Below, one piece after another: positions 33,915 to 43,424 of a stretch of 64,000 nt of DNA. Below the pieces are notes generated by a model that worked only from the letters and a program-made list of their open reading frames with translations, searched no databases and had not been told where the DNA came from. How positions within the stretch are numbered: position 1 is the first letter of the stretch; each line of letters opens with the position of its first letter. The position numbers and the translations under genes are program-made. The stretch is from Synaphobranchus kaupii (lineage: Eukaryota; Chordata; Actinopteri; Anguilliformes; Synaphobranchidae), in assembly GCA_029718625.1 (NCBI GenBank), contig CM056379.1, positions 64,073,626-64,137,625 of the forward strand. The letters run 5' to 3'.

Positions 33915-33952
33915 CACACACACGCACACACACACACACATGCACACACAAA
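33915..33952. repeat. (CA)n microsatellite
   Basis: About 17 CA units with single-base interruptions. Confidence 0.9.
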
Positions 33953-34169
33953 TATACTCCCTAATTGTCAGCTGATTCTTCGATGAACCAGATGAAACGG
34001 CTGCGTTTTTGGCAGTCCACAAACAGGTCTTGGGGAGGGTGGGGGGTAAACCTGGATTTAAAGGAGCTGCACTGCACTGGCGCCAAATACCTCAAAGACG
34101 GGACAGTTGCAGAAACACCTAAGAACACACTCCTGGAAACATCTGATAGTCTGTAGGCTACACAGAGCC

Positions 34170-36185
34170 CTGCTTTCTAACAACACTGCCCCGCCCTGGT
34201 ACAGCACAGAGCCCCACACTGGTAAAGCACAGAAGGGTGACTGGGCCTGGCCCTTTGCTGTGGCCGCCCCGAGACTGTGGAACAGTTTGCCTCTTCTCAA
34301 TAGGTCTGCACCCTCCATAAATACAGCACAGAGCCCTAAACTGATACAGCACAGAGGCCTACACTGATACAGCACAAAGCCCCACACTGGTACAGAAGAG
34401 CCTCACACTGATACGGCACAGAGCCCAAAACTGGTACGGCACAGAGCCCTACGCTGATACGGCACAGAGCCCTACATTGGTACGGCACAGAGCCCTACGC
34501 TGATACGGCACAGAGCCCTACACTGATAGAGAAGAGCCTCACACTGATACGGCACAGAGCCCTACACTGATACGGCACAGAGCCCCACACTGGTACAGAA
34601 GAGCCTCACACTGATACGGCACAGAGCCCTACACTGATACGGCACAGAGCCCCACACTGGTACAGAAGAGCCTCACACTGATACGGCACAGAGCCCAAAA
34701 CTGGTACGGCACAGAGCCCTACACTGGTACAGCACAGAGCCCCACGCTGGTACAGAACAGCCTCACACTGATACGGCACAGAGCCCTACACTGGTACGGC
34801 ACAGAGCCCTACACTGGTACGGCACAGAGCCCTACGCTGATACGGCACAGAGTCCTACGCTGGTACAGCACGGAGCCCTACACTGGTACAGCACAGAGCC
34901 CTACATTGGTACAGCACAGAGCCCTACACTGGTACAGCACGGAGCCCTACACTGGTACGGCACATAGCCCTACACTGATACAGCACAGAACCCTACACTG
35001 GTACGGCACAGAGCCCTACACTGATATAGCACATAGCCCTACACTGGGACAGCACAGAGCCCTACACTGATATAGCACAGAGCCCTACACTGGGACGGCA
35101 CAGAGCGCTAAACTGATACGGCACAGAACCCTACACTGGTACGGCACAGAGGCCTACACTGGTACGGCACAGAGGCCTACACTGGTACGGCACAGAGGCC
35201 TACACTGGGACGGCACAGAGCGCTAAACTGATACGGCACAGAGCCCTACACTGGTACGGCACAGAACCCTACACTGGTACGGCACAGAGGCCTACACTGG
35301 TACGGCACAGAGGCCTACACTGGTACGGCACAGAGGCCTACACTGGGACGGCACAGAGCGCTAAACTGATACGGCACAGAGCCCTACACTGGTACGGCAC
35401 AGAACCCTACACTGGTACGGCACAGAGGCCTACACTGGTACGGCACAGAGCCCTACACTGGTACGGCACAGAACCCTACACTGATACGGCACAGAACCCT
35501 ACACTGGTACGGCACAGAGGCCTACACTGGTACGGCACAGAGGCCTACACTGGTACGGCACAGAGGCCTACACTGGTACGGCACAGAGGCCTACACTGGG
35601 ACGGCACAGAGCGCTAAACTGATACGGCACAGAGCCCTACACTGGTACGGCACAGAGGCCTACACTGGTACGGCACAGAACCCTACACTGATACGGCACA
35701 GAACCCTACACTGGTACGGCACAGAGGCCTACACTGGTACGGCACAGAACCCTACACTGATACGGCACAGAACCCTACACTGGTACGGCACAGAACCCTA
35801 CACTGATACGGCACAGAACCCTACACTGGTACGGCACAGAGGCCTACACTGGTACGGCACAGAGGCCTACACTGGTACGGCACAGAGGCCTACACTGGTA
35901 CGGCACAGAGGCCTACACTGGTACGGCACAGAGGCCTACACTGGGACGGCACAGAGCGCTAAACTGATACGGCACAGAGCCCTACACTGGTACGGCACAG
36001 AACCCTACACTGGTACGGCACAGAGGCCTACACTGGTACGGCACAGAGGCCTACACTGGGACGGCACAGAGGCCTACACTGGTACAGCACGGAGCCCTAC
36101 ACTGGTACAGCACAGAACCCTACACTGGTATGGCACAGAGGCCTACACTGGTACGGCACAGAGCCCTACACTGATACAGAACGAG
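34170..36185. repeat. 23-bp satellite array, about 80-85 units, with higher-order structure
   Basis: The unit is TACGGCACAGAGGCCTACAC-TGG with variants (GAGCCC, GAACCC, AGCACAG, CTGATAC). A marked variant, GGGACGGCACAGAGCGCTAA, recurs at about 35092, 35207, 35345, 35598 and 35943. The intervals are 5, 6, 11 and 15 exact units, showing that blocks were duplicated as multi-unit segments. Stop-free runs in the array reflect the repeat and not genes. A LINE fragment is embedded at 34232-34318. Confidence 0.95.
34232..34318 (+). pseudogene. LINE RT C-terminal scrap embedded in the satellite
   Basis: The text encodes WPFAVAAPRLWNSLPLLNRS, the conserved block near the end of L2/CR1-type RT frames (usual form FAVAAPRLWNSLP..IRSA). 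It is bounded on both sides by satellite units, so the array appears to have grown around, or captured, a 90-bp LINE fragment. Confidence 0.75.
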
Positions 36186-36448
36186 CATCGGGCCTGAGAG
36201 GACATTGTGTGACATCAGTTAGACATTACTGAAGGTAACATTACTGAAGGGGATGGCAGTAGAAGACGGGCCTGGGAGGAAATGAAAGGATCTGTCTCTC
36301 CTGGCCCTCCCTGACCACCAGAAAGGTCCTAAGGGCCAGCTCATTAGAAAACCCTGCCCCACCAGAGAGAGGGGAACATTGCACATTACAAACGCAGATG
36401 GAATTTGTCAGGCAATGCACGCTAAAGCATCTGCATGAGCACTGACAT
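36186..36448. other. Unique-looking sequence between satellite and LINE tail
   Basis: No gene or repeat recognised apart from a short direct repeat (ACATTACTGAAGG twice near 36222-36252). Confidence 0.4.
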
Positions 36449-36560
36449 TCATTACATTACATCACATTACCTCATATTACATTGCCTTACATTACATTAA
36501 TTTAGCAGACGCTCTTGTCAAGAGAGATTTACACTGGAGGAGAAACATAAGTGCATTCAC
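36449..36560 (-). mobile_element. L2/SINE-type 3' tail, minus orientation
   Basis: On the minus strand AGAGCGTCTGCTAAATTAAT follows a stem-loop half and leads into irregular (ATGTA)n. This is the same type of tail as the L2 copies at 18.5 and 23.9 kb. The upstream body is too short or diverged to say whether it is a LINE or a SINE using an L2 tail. Confidence 0.7.
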
Positions 36561-36699
36561 CTGATTTATAGGAGTAATAGTGCCAGACCTGGCAAACAAT
36601 GTTCCTAGACCAGCAAGTCTATGTGTAACCATTAAAGCACTTGTGCAAATTAATTATGATAAGCAAGAACCAAAAGGCAACTCCTGAGCACATGCAAAT

Positions 36700-37640
36700 T
36701 ACGTCCATAACAAGCCCTCAGGAGATAAGCCTAAAACCATAAGAAATGACAATACCGTAACCTGAATGAACACAAAAGGTGTTAGCGGGTGATGGAGGGA
36801 GGGAAACCAAGATGTAGTCTCAAGAGGTTGGCCTTGAAGGTCGACCAACGCTCGACATGTCCACCATAATAGGGCAGTACAGGCAGGCATTGTGACTGGA
36901 AGGAGCGAATATGGGGGGGTCAAGCCAGTTGTCCCGAGGTTGCGGAGTGATCTGGGCGAGGTGTTGGGTTTGTACATTGAATTGATATGACACCCCAGTG
37001 CCAATATTCCAGCATGCTTGTGGTAATGGCTGTGTTTCTTGTCTCTTGGTCTGCGTCTTTATATCTTGTCTGGCATTGGGTGTCCACATGCAGAGGTGTG
37101 TGTTATAAACATACACGCAACACCAGTGCAATGTTAAGCGAAGGACATTATACATAGAAAGTTAAATATCTGTAATATTATGTAAATAAAATCACCTTTT
37201 CCATATACATTTACAGTTACTATGGTTAACTATCGATAGCAATCTATCTTTAATTTGTTGTAATTCTAATACCGACTCATAGTAGCTGCAGGCTAGCACA
37301 TATGAAAGGTCAGGTCCCGCCTGTAGATTTGATTTATTCTAACTAACCCAAGGATGCACGTTAAGCATTATTTACATTTTGTGTGCAGGAAATTACCAGC
37401 AATGTAATGAAGCAGCTGGAAATGATTGTGTGACACAAACAGCTGCTCGTCCGGCTACTGTGCCGGTAAGGGATTCCTCCAGCAGACGGGCGTAGTGAGC
37501 AGTGAATGCATTAACACTTATTAGTCATCTGCTCCTGGCGGGATGTGGCGTCCGTGTCAGTGATCGAACGGATTGGGCATGTCTTAGCTGCCAACTGTAT
37601 GTACAGTCCTTCTGCAGGGAAGGAAGTAGTGCAACTGTGT
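36700..37640. other. No gene seen; non-repetitive sequence with possible regulatory character
   Basis: A 111-codon minus frame (37155-36820) lacks any recognisable domain. The part 37340-37640 is not repeated in the window and has mixed composition (for example AACACTTATTAGTCATCTGC), so it could be a conserved non-coding element of the host intron. That is inference only. Confidence 0.3.
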
Positions 37641-37710
37641 GTGTGTGTGAGAGAGAGAGAGTGTTTGATGAGCTGATATAAAGGTATGTGTGTTTTATAT
37701 GGTGATCTAG

Positions 37711-37743
<33 letters not shown>

Positions 37744-37945
37744 TGAAGTGATGGTATAGTTGTGTGTGTGTTAGATATGCTGATATAGAGGTGTGCGTGC
37801 CTTATATACTGAGATAAAGTATAGAGGTGTGTGTTTTTATGTGCTGAAATAAAGGAGTGTATGTACAAATGTGCTAATGTAAAATATAGAGGTGTGTGTA
37901 TTTTATGTGCTGACATACGGGTCTGTAGTGTGTGTCTGTGTGTGT
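37640..37945. repeat. GT-rich imperfect tandem region with (GT)n core
   Basis: A pure (GT)n run lies at about 37713-37742. Around it, a ~45-bp unit of AGAGGTGTGTG... and TATGTGCTGATATA-like words recurs four to five times with drift. Confidence 0.8.
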
Positions 37946-38070
37946 GTTTTTCTGTGTCAAGTGTTTCCTTGGTGCATGGCGTGGGCGTCCAGGTGAGGGG
38001 ACCACTGGAGCGAACGCTGCAAGCGGAGCCAGTCATGTGAAGATGTGAGAGCAGCGGAGCAGCTGGAATG

Positions 38071-38134
38071 CGCTATACATAGCCAGAGCAGCACCCACGC
38101 TCGTATCTCACAGCTCCACTCTGGCTATGTATAG
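38071..38134. other. Hairpin with 16-bp perfect stem
   Basis: CTATACATAGCCAGAG at 38071-38086 and its exact complement CTCTGGCTATGTATAG at 38119-38134 enclose 32 bases. It stands alone, without nearby TIR-element features. Confidence 0.7.
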
Positions 38135-38159
38135 ATATGGCAGACTCTGCGCCAGTCAA

Positions 38160-38660
38160 CCCTATATGGTGGCTGCCTCTTTGCGGGCAGTGTTAGTGAT
38201 GCGCTGCATTAGCGGAGTGCTGGCCCTCCTTGTTTCCATTGGCCCTCCATGCTCCTCCACCCTGGACATTGTACTGGCATTTCAATGAGAGAAACATTCT
38301 GCTGCCAGTACTCATTTCCAGCCCGCGTGCCTATGCATAATCTGTCAGGTGCAATTCCTTGTAGCAGCATAGATGCGGCCGAATACAAATAACGTTTGCG
38401 ATTATCACTATTGCTGACGTCATTCAAAAACAATGCTCGCATTCCCATCCTGCTTAGAATGTGAAAATGTAAAAAAAATAGCAGACGCACTCGTCTCCCC
38501 CCTCCCTTCTTTCTTCAACAGATTCCTGTGCTTGAGAAACAGGAAGATAGATGGTTGTCATGGCAACTATCTGTACAGCGAAGAATGTGTTCCTGAGCGG
38601 CGCATCTGTTTCTGCCAGGCCGTCCGCAGACCTGCCTGAGCTGGGGAGCCAGCCCATGGG
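38160..38660. promoter_or_regulatory. Candidate conserved non-coding block or non-coding exon
   Basis: This is high-complexity, single-copy-looking sequence with balanced base composition, unlike its repeat-rich neighbours. It contains words such as TGCATAATCTGTCAGGTG and TTGCTGACGTCATTC (a CRE-like TGACGTCA). No coding frame is convincing. It ends at a G20 run (38658-38677). It could be an intronic enhancer or alternative promoter of the TANC gene; nothing proves this. Confidence 0.25.
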
Positions 38661-38677
38661 GGGGGGGGGGGGGGGGG
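38658..38677. repeat. Poly(G) tract
   Basis: About 19-20 consecutive G residues; potentially G-quadruplex forming and prone to sequencing error in length. Confidence 0.9.
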
Positions 38678-38878
38678 CACAATGCTCACAGGTAAGAGTG
38701 GAAGTTATAATTCAACCCTTCCATTCATCAGGGAGAGCTTCAGGGTGGATGATCACAGCTGACCAATGTTTGCCTTTAAAATCAAATCCACTGACAGTTA
38801 TCTTCATCTATCCATGTTCCTGAAATGCTGTCCATTTGACCTCTCTCCCCCCCACCCACCCTGCCAGTTACTTTAATT

Positions 38879-39082
38879 CAGGGGTGTCCAATCTTACCCG
38901 AAAAGGGCCGGTGTGGGTGCAGGTTTTTGTTCTAGCCCAGCACTACAACACCTGATTATACTTATCAAGGTCTGATTGAAGAGCATGATTAGTTAATTAG
39001 TTGAGTCAGGTGTTTTAGTGCTGGGCTAAAATAAAAACCTGCACCCACACCGGCCCTTTCCGGATAAGATTGGACACCCCTG
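38879..39082. mobile_element. hAT-type palindromic MITE with perfect 8-bp target duplication
   Basis: The ends CAGGGGTGTCCAATCTTACC and its complement extend inward for about 75 bp (AGGGCCGGTGTGGGTGCAGG). CTTTAATT is duplicated exactly on each side (38871-38878 and 39083-39090). 204 bp, non-coding. The perfect flanks suggest a recent insertion. Confidence 0.96.
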
Positions 39083-39096
39083 CTTTAATTGCTTCA

Positions 39097-39440
39097 TAAT
39101 AATAATAATAATAATAATAATAAAACTTTATTTGTATAGCACATTTCATACAAGGATTGTAGCTCAAAGTGCTTTACATAATAATATAAAAGACAGTGTA
39201 AGGCAAGCAGCAGGTGCAGTTCATATAGTGGGAAAGGTATAAAATAATAATCAACATCATATCAGATCCTAATGTTCTAATAGGTTACTTAGTTACCATA
39301 ATCTCGTTTCAAATAAACATTAACACATTAATCAACATCATATCAGATCCTAGTGTTCTAATAGGTTACTTGAGTTACCATAATCTCGTTACAACATTAA
39401 CATAAAGGATATATGCAAGACATTCCAAAAAGAAAAAGTA
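39097..39440 (-). mobile_element. LINE-like 3' end in minus orientation
   Basis: On the minus strand the text GTAAAGCACTTTGAGCTACA, then ATGAAATGTGCTATACAAAT, AAAGTTTTATT and (ATT)n is a common 3' tail of fish non-LTR elements. Upstream of the tail (39247-39412) an ~83-bp block containing CATATCAGATCCTARTGTTC is tandemly duplicated. Confidence 0.65.
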
Positions 39441-39444
39441 TGCA

Positions 39445-40900
39445 TGAATAACCTTTATTTAAATATTTTGGCCTGTTTTAACATCTGAATTACCTTACCT
39501 CTCAAAAATTCATGAGTGCCACGAATTATCCTGTCATGTTTCTCACTGTGTGCTTAAATAAATAAGTACAATTACACACAGATTGGCGTACGTGTAGGGC
39601 TCTAAGAATTAGCAATGACAAAGAGAAGAGCCGCACACTGAAGCTCCATTTTGCACTTTTATTAGACAACGTTTCAATCCGAGTTAGATCTTTGTGAGGT
39701 CAAAAACCTTTTCAAATGCTGCCACCCCCAAATGGTATTTCACCACACGGCGCTATTTTCACATATGCTCACTGTGTCGCCAATTTCCGATGCCACATTT
39801 CCTTTTTTTAAACAAGTGGGGAAAAAAATACAAGCGCTGCTCTCAATTTCATGCCGTAGCCATGTGCAACCTGGCACAATCGATTAAGAAATATAAATTC
39901 ACAAACTGAGATTTACGATGCTCTGAAAAACCATCTGCTCACATCTGGAAGGGATGAAGTAAAGCAAAAGTTCCCTTATCAGATTCATAACTTAAGAGAA
40001 ACACAATTAAGGGAATACATTATTTGAACACATTAACTAGTTATGACTGCAATTACTGCATTACTGTGCAAGTAATGCAAAGTATAAAAGGTTCTGATTG
40101 TCTACGATATAAAGTGGATCCATTATTCTAATAATGCACAATGTACAAACCAGATGCATTTAAGTAGGGCAGCTGGCACTGTGATATATTAACATGCTGA
40201 AACAGCGAAAACATTCAACATTCATAAAATGACCAGCGCTGCATTTTTCTCTATCCTTTGCAACAACTGGACCCAAACAAGTCCATTCTAAGACGTACAA
40301 TAAGGTTCTGCTTCGATAGAATCCGCACCCCTCCAAAAGAAATAAGTGATTTGAGCTCCTATGTAGCACATCTGGTTGAAGTTCACTTGTGTGAAGTGTA
40401 CTGATGCGCCAGTGGTCTGGATCTGGAAATGTCTCAATAATATATCATGGTACAGTGGTCTAATCCTGCAAGAGAATAGGCCTTTGGTGCTAACAAATCG
40501 GTACAAATGAAACCACCCCTGACCCTAACGTCCGAATCTTGATACCATTTAAAATTTTTCACCCACTAGCCAGTCACCAGCATTTTCAAAATATTACCAG
40601 CCACATTAACTTTTACAATATAACACCACCTGGTTGGTTACCTGGTGGCTGCTAGAGTAGAGAATCTTACCAGCCACAATCAAAATTTTACCACACTCTG
40701 TGCACACTCTGATGTTATATATATATTTATAAAATGGGTAATTCTGACCACGCATTATGATTGGTTGAGAGGCGTTCAAAGCTGTGTCTATATTCGCAAT
40801 ATAGTACCCCTATGATGCAATAATACACCTGTTTACCTGGACGTTTAAATTAATATCACTCCGCACGTCCGCAGCGGGCTCGAGAAGGGTCTATCTGCAG
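39445..40900. other. No host gene seen; fragments of dispersed repeats
   Basis: At 39640-39700 the text CCATTTTGCACTTTTATTAG-ACAACGTTTC resembles a common fish interspersed sequence. At 40560-40690 ACCAGCCAC words and at 40735-40790 GGGTAATTCTGACCACGCAT resemble parts of old DNA elements. None has identifiable ends. Frames of 60-72 codons have no domain. Confidence 0.4.
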
Positions 40901-40907
40901 TGTGCAG

Positions 40908-41010
40908 GCGCTTCGGGAACGCCTCTTCTTCGGGAACGCCTCTTCTTTGGGAACGCCCCTTCTATGGGAACGCCTAACTCGTCACTCAGAGGACGTCACT
41001 CAGAAAAATA
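40908..41010 (+). promoter_or_regulatory. Repeat-bearing putative promoter of the nested zinc-finger gene
   Basis: Just upstream of the ATG at 41015, the 18-bp unit TTCGGGAACGCCTCTTC occurs four times with variation (about 40911-40980). A CGTCACTCAGAGGACGTCACTCAG duplication follows, with a GACGTCAC CRE/ATF-type site. Repeated GC-rich sites close to a start codon and first exon suggest promoter elements. No TATA box is obvious. Confidence 0.5.
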
Positions 41011-41014
41011 CAAA

Positions 41015-41032
41015 ATGGCGCAGCGTGAAACG
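41015..41032 (+). CDS. Nested zinc-finger gene, exon 1 (coding part)
   Basis: The ATG in the context AAAATGGCGC encodes MAQRET and is followed at once by the good donor GTAAGCG at 41033. The exon ends in phase 0, which matches the start of exon 2. Exon 1 is too short to carry a domain. The gene lies on the plus strand, opposite to and probably inside an intron of the TANC gene. Confidence 0.6.
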
Positions 41033-41350
41033 GTAAGCGACTTGGTGTACAAAAGTTTTACAAAACCGTCAGTTTGATGTTATTGATTTTTGCTAACTGA
41101 CCGTGTACATTGGTCTTGTTAACTAGCTGTTAGCCTAGATAATGGAGAACAACTCGTTAGCCTAACGTTAACCTTAGTTAATGGCGGAGAATCCGTTTGA
41201 TACTTCGTGTTTGATGTAACAACTTATTGACATGGGACAGAGTTTTGCTCATTTTATAGTAGGATAGTAGGATTATGTTATAGGTATAGCTAATGTAACA
41301 TGTAATTGATTGGATAACGTTATTATGCTATTGCTACTTTTGCTCCGTAG

Positions 41351-41480
41351 CCCCATGTCACTGCATGTCAACTGCTGAAGACGGATCATGGCTACAAATG
41401 CCCTTTTTGTCCAAGGGTGGGGGAATACCCCAATATGGTGGCCCACCTACAGACCCACAAGTCTTCAGTCAAACATGGAG
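41351..41480 (+). CDS. Nested zinc-finger gene, exon 2 (C2H2 finger)
   Basis: The acceptor TTTTGCTCCGTAG precedes 41351 and the donor GTAACC follows 41480. The 43 codons plus one base begin PHVTACQLLKTDHG. They contain one C2H2 finger, CPFCPRVGEYPNMVAHLQTH, with Cys-x2-Cys and His-x3-His spacing. The exon ends in phase 1. Two downstream exons (42185 and 46210) both begin in the matching phase, so it could join either. A finger of this type would bind nucleic acid or protein; the partner is unknown. No stop interrupts exons 1-2. Confidence 0.7.
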
Positions 41481-42184
41481 GTAACCTTAATATTTTGTGT
41501 ATTAACAGTATTAAATAAATAAGAGTGTTGAATATCTAATTAGATTTCTAATATTATAATAAAGTCAACAAATCACTGCATTTGATGGGCTACTTGTTGA
41601 AGTGTTGAGGAGGAAATGGCTTATTGTCAGTTTAACCATAGCGTTAATTTATAGAAGTGATATTTTACACTCTAGGACACACGTTCTCTGAGTAGTTCAT
41701 GGGAGGAACAGATATCCCCCCCTCACCCCTGCCCCCCCTCCTTCATAGACTGGGTTAAGGATGTGCTTTTATTATTGCCATTAGAAGAGCTAAAACATAA
41801 CAATATCAGGTCTCGGAAAAAGTTTATAATTAGTTGGTCCCCTTTTATAGATTGTGTAGAAACCTTGTCGTTACCATAGGAATGTGTAATTGTTTTTGCT
41901 ACAACTATTACTATATCACATCACACAATCACTTAACAGCTCATAGACATTATTTGTGTGCAACAATGTCCCTATATCTAGGTGAATGTGCTATGCAAAC
42001 CAATGCCAATATGCTTATTTTATTTTCTTCAATACTGCTGAATTGGCACTTCTTGTGCCTATTTGATTTAGTTTTGTTTATTTTATTCATCTTCTAATAT
42101 TCATGCATTCTTCATGTATATGTGATATGTATATGTATTCTGTTCATGTATATGTGATATTTTGTTTTTGTTTTTGTTTTTAAG

Positions 42185-43390
42185 GCTATTCCATATACAA
42201 GTGCAGTCTAAGCTGTGTGGGCAGCAGCCACTACCACTGCTGTTATTGCCCCAAAATAATTATCACCAAGAAAAGTTTCATTGCACATCTTGATAAATGC
42301 CTCTCCAGCCCCCCTACAGTCACCAGCCCTTCTACAACCCCCAGCCTCTCTTCAACCATCAACCTGCCTGCAACCCCAAGCCCCTCTACAGTAACCTTGC
42401 CTCCAACCTCCTGCCGTCCGGCAACCCCAAGCCCCTCTACAGTAACCTTGCCTCCAACCATCAACCTGCCTGCAACCCCAAGCCCCTCAACAGTAACCTT
42501 GCCTCCAACTTCCAGCTGTCCTGCAAACCCAAGCTTCTCTACAACCACCAACCTCCCTGCAGCCCCCAGCCATTCTTCTACTTTAAAGGTGCTCCGATCA
42601 AGGCAAACCCAAGCCACCTGCTGTTTTTGCAATTTGCGTTTGAATAAAAAAAACCTTAAAATGCACATAAAGCGAAAACATTCATCTTCAAATCCGGACA
42701 TCACTGCTCACTCACATCTTCCATCAGTATGCATCGACCGAAAAAGGGGCATTTTTGCTGTAGCCAGAACATTCAGAGGACCTAGACATGCAATTCATGT
42801 CCAGAAGTGCACATGGGGAGACAGGCATCAGACAAGCTGCGAGCTGGAAAAATGTAAACGTGCATCGGAATTCTCTAGAAGGAGTGGGCTGATGGGTTTT
42901 GAGTGCTGCCATGTGAAGTCTTTGGCCTACTGTCCAATTTCCACAGAGACAGATGTACTTCTAAATGAAGACATTTTAAGGGAAATGGTCAAAACTAAAT
43001 GGTTCAGCGAGGACATGAAAAATCGGTGCCTAAAGCAAAAGTAGACGTCTGAGGCAGAGGGAGCCCCATTAAGCAAAGAGGTTTTTGGAGAAGATCAATC
43101 CAATGGGAAGTCACAACTGTATGTGTCAGTATGGGAACCACGGATTTCCTATTATTCTAGGCTTGGCAGAGTCATGGTGTGTTATGACAGAAAATTGTGA
43201 ATACTTGGCACTGCCCATGTTCAAAGCCTAGGAATTTGTGTTTGCACAAATCCGTGGCAAAGTGGCATTTGTTTCAGACACATGCTGACCTTTTTAGAAA
43301 GGTTAGGAGTACAGAGACCCAAGTGTCTGGAACGTTTAAATCAGAAGCTCACGATGGCTCACAAGATGAGCAAACAGTCAGGGAATCAGA
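42185..43390 (+). pseudogene. Nested zinc-finger gene, long exon 3 (C2H2 and SWIM), disrupted
   Basis: The acceptor TTTGTTTTTAAG precedes 42185; the phase follows exon 2. The encoded order is a finger CCYCPKIIITKKSFIAHLDKC, a ~90-residue Pro/Ser/Thr region with repeats of PATPSPSTVTLPPT, and a second finger CCFCNLRLNKKNLKMHIKRKH. A conserved-looking block with VQKCTWGDRHQTSCELEKC and KTKWFSEDMKNRCL follows. A TAG at 43042-43044 stops the frame. The same frame continues to ISYYSRLGRVMVCYD before a frameshift near 43190. Then WHCPCSKPRNLCLHKSVAKW forms a SWIM finger (CxC...CxH). A donor GTAAGT follows 43390. The layout recalls fish proteins related to KDZ/Zisupton transposons; that link is from memory and tentative. 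The rest of such a protein is missing. Confidence 0.7.
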
Positions 43391-43424
43391 GTAAGTAAAA
43401 CAATTAAATTTCAGATTTGTCATA

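Noticed and set aside
34170..36185. Long stop-poor runs
   Set aside because: They result from a 23-bp repeat unit and not from coding selection.
36820..37155. 111-codon minus-strand frame
   Set aside because: No domain, no splice or promoter context, and biased composition; treated as chance.
42243..42704. 153-codon minus-strand frame
   Set aside because: It is the antisense shadow of the Pro/Thr/Ser repeat in exon 3; its Gly/Val-rich repeats simply mirror that repeat.
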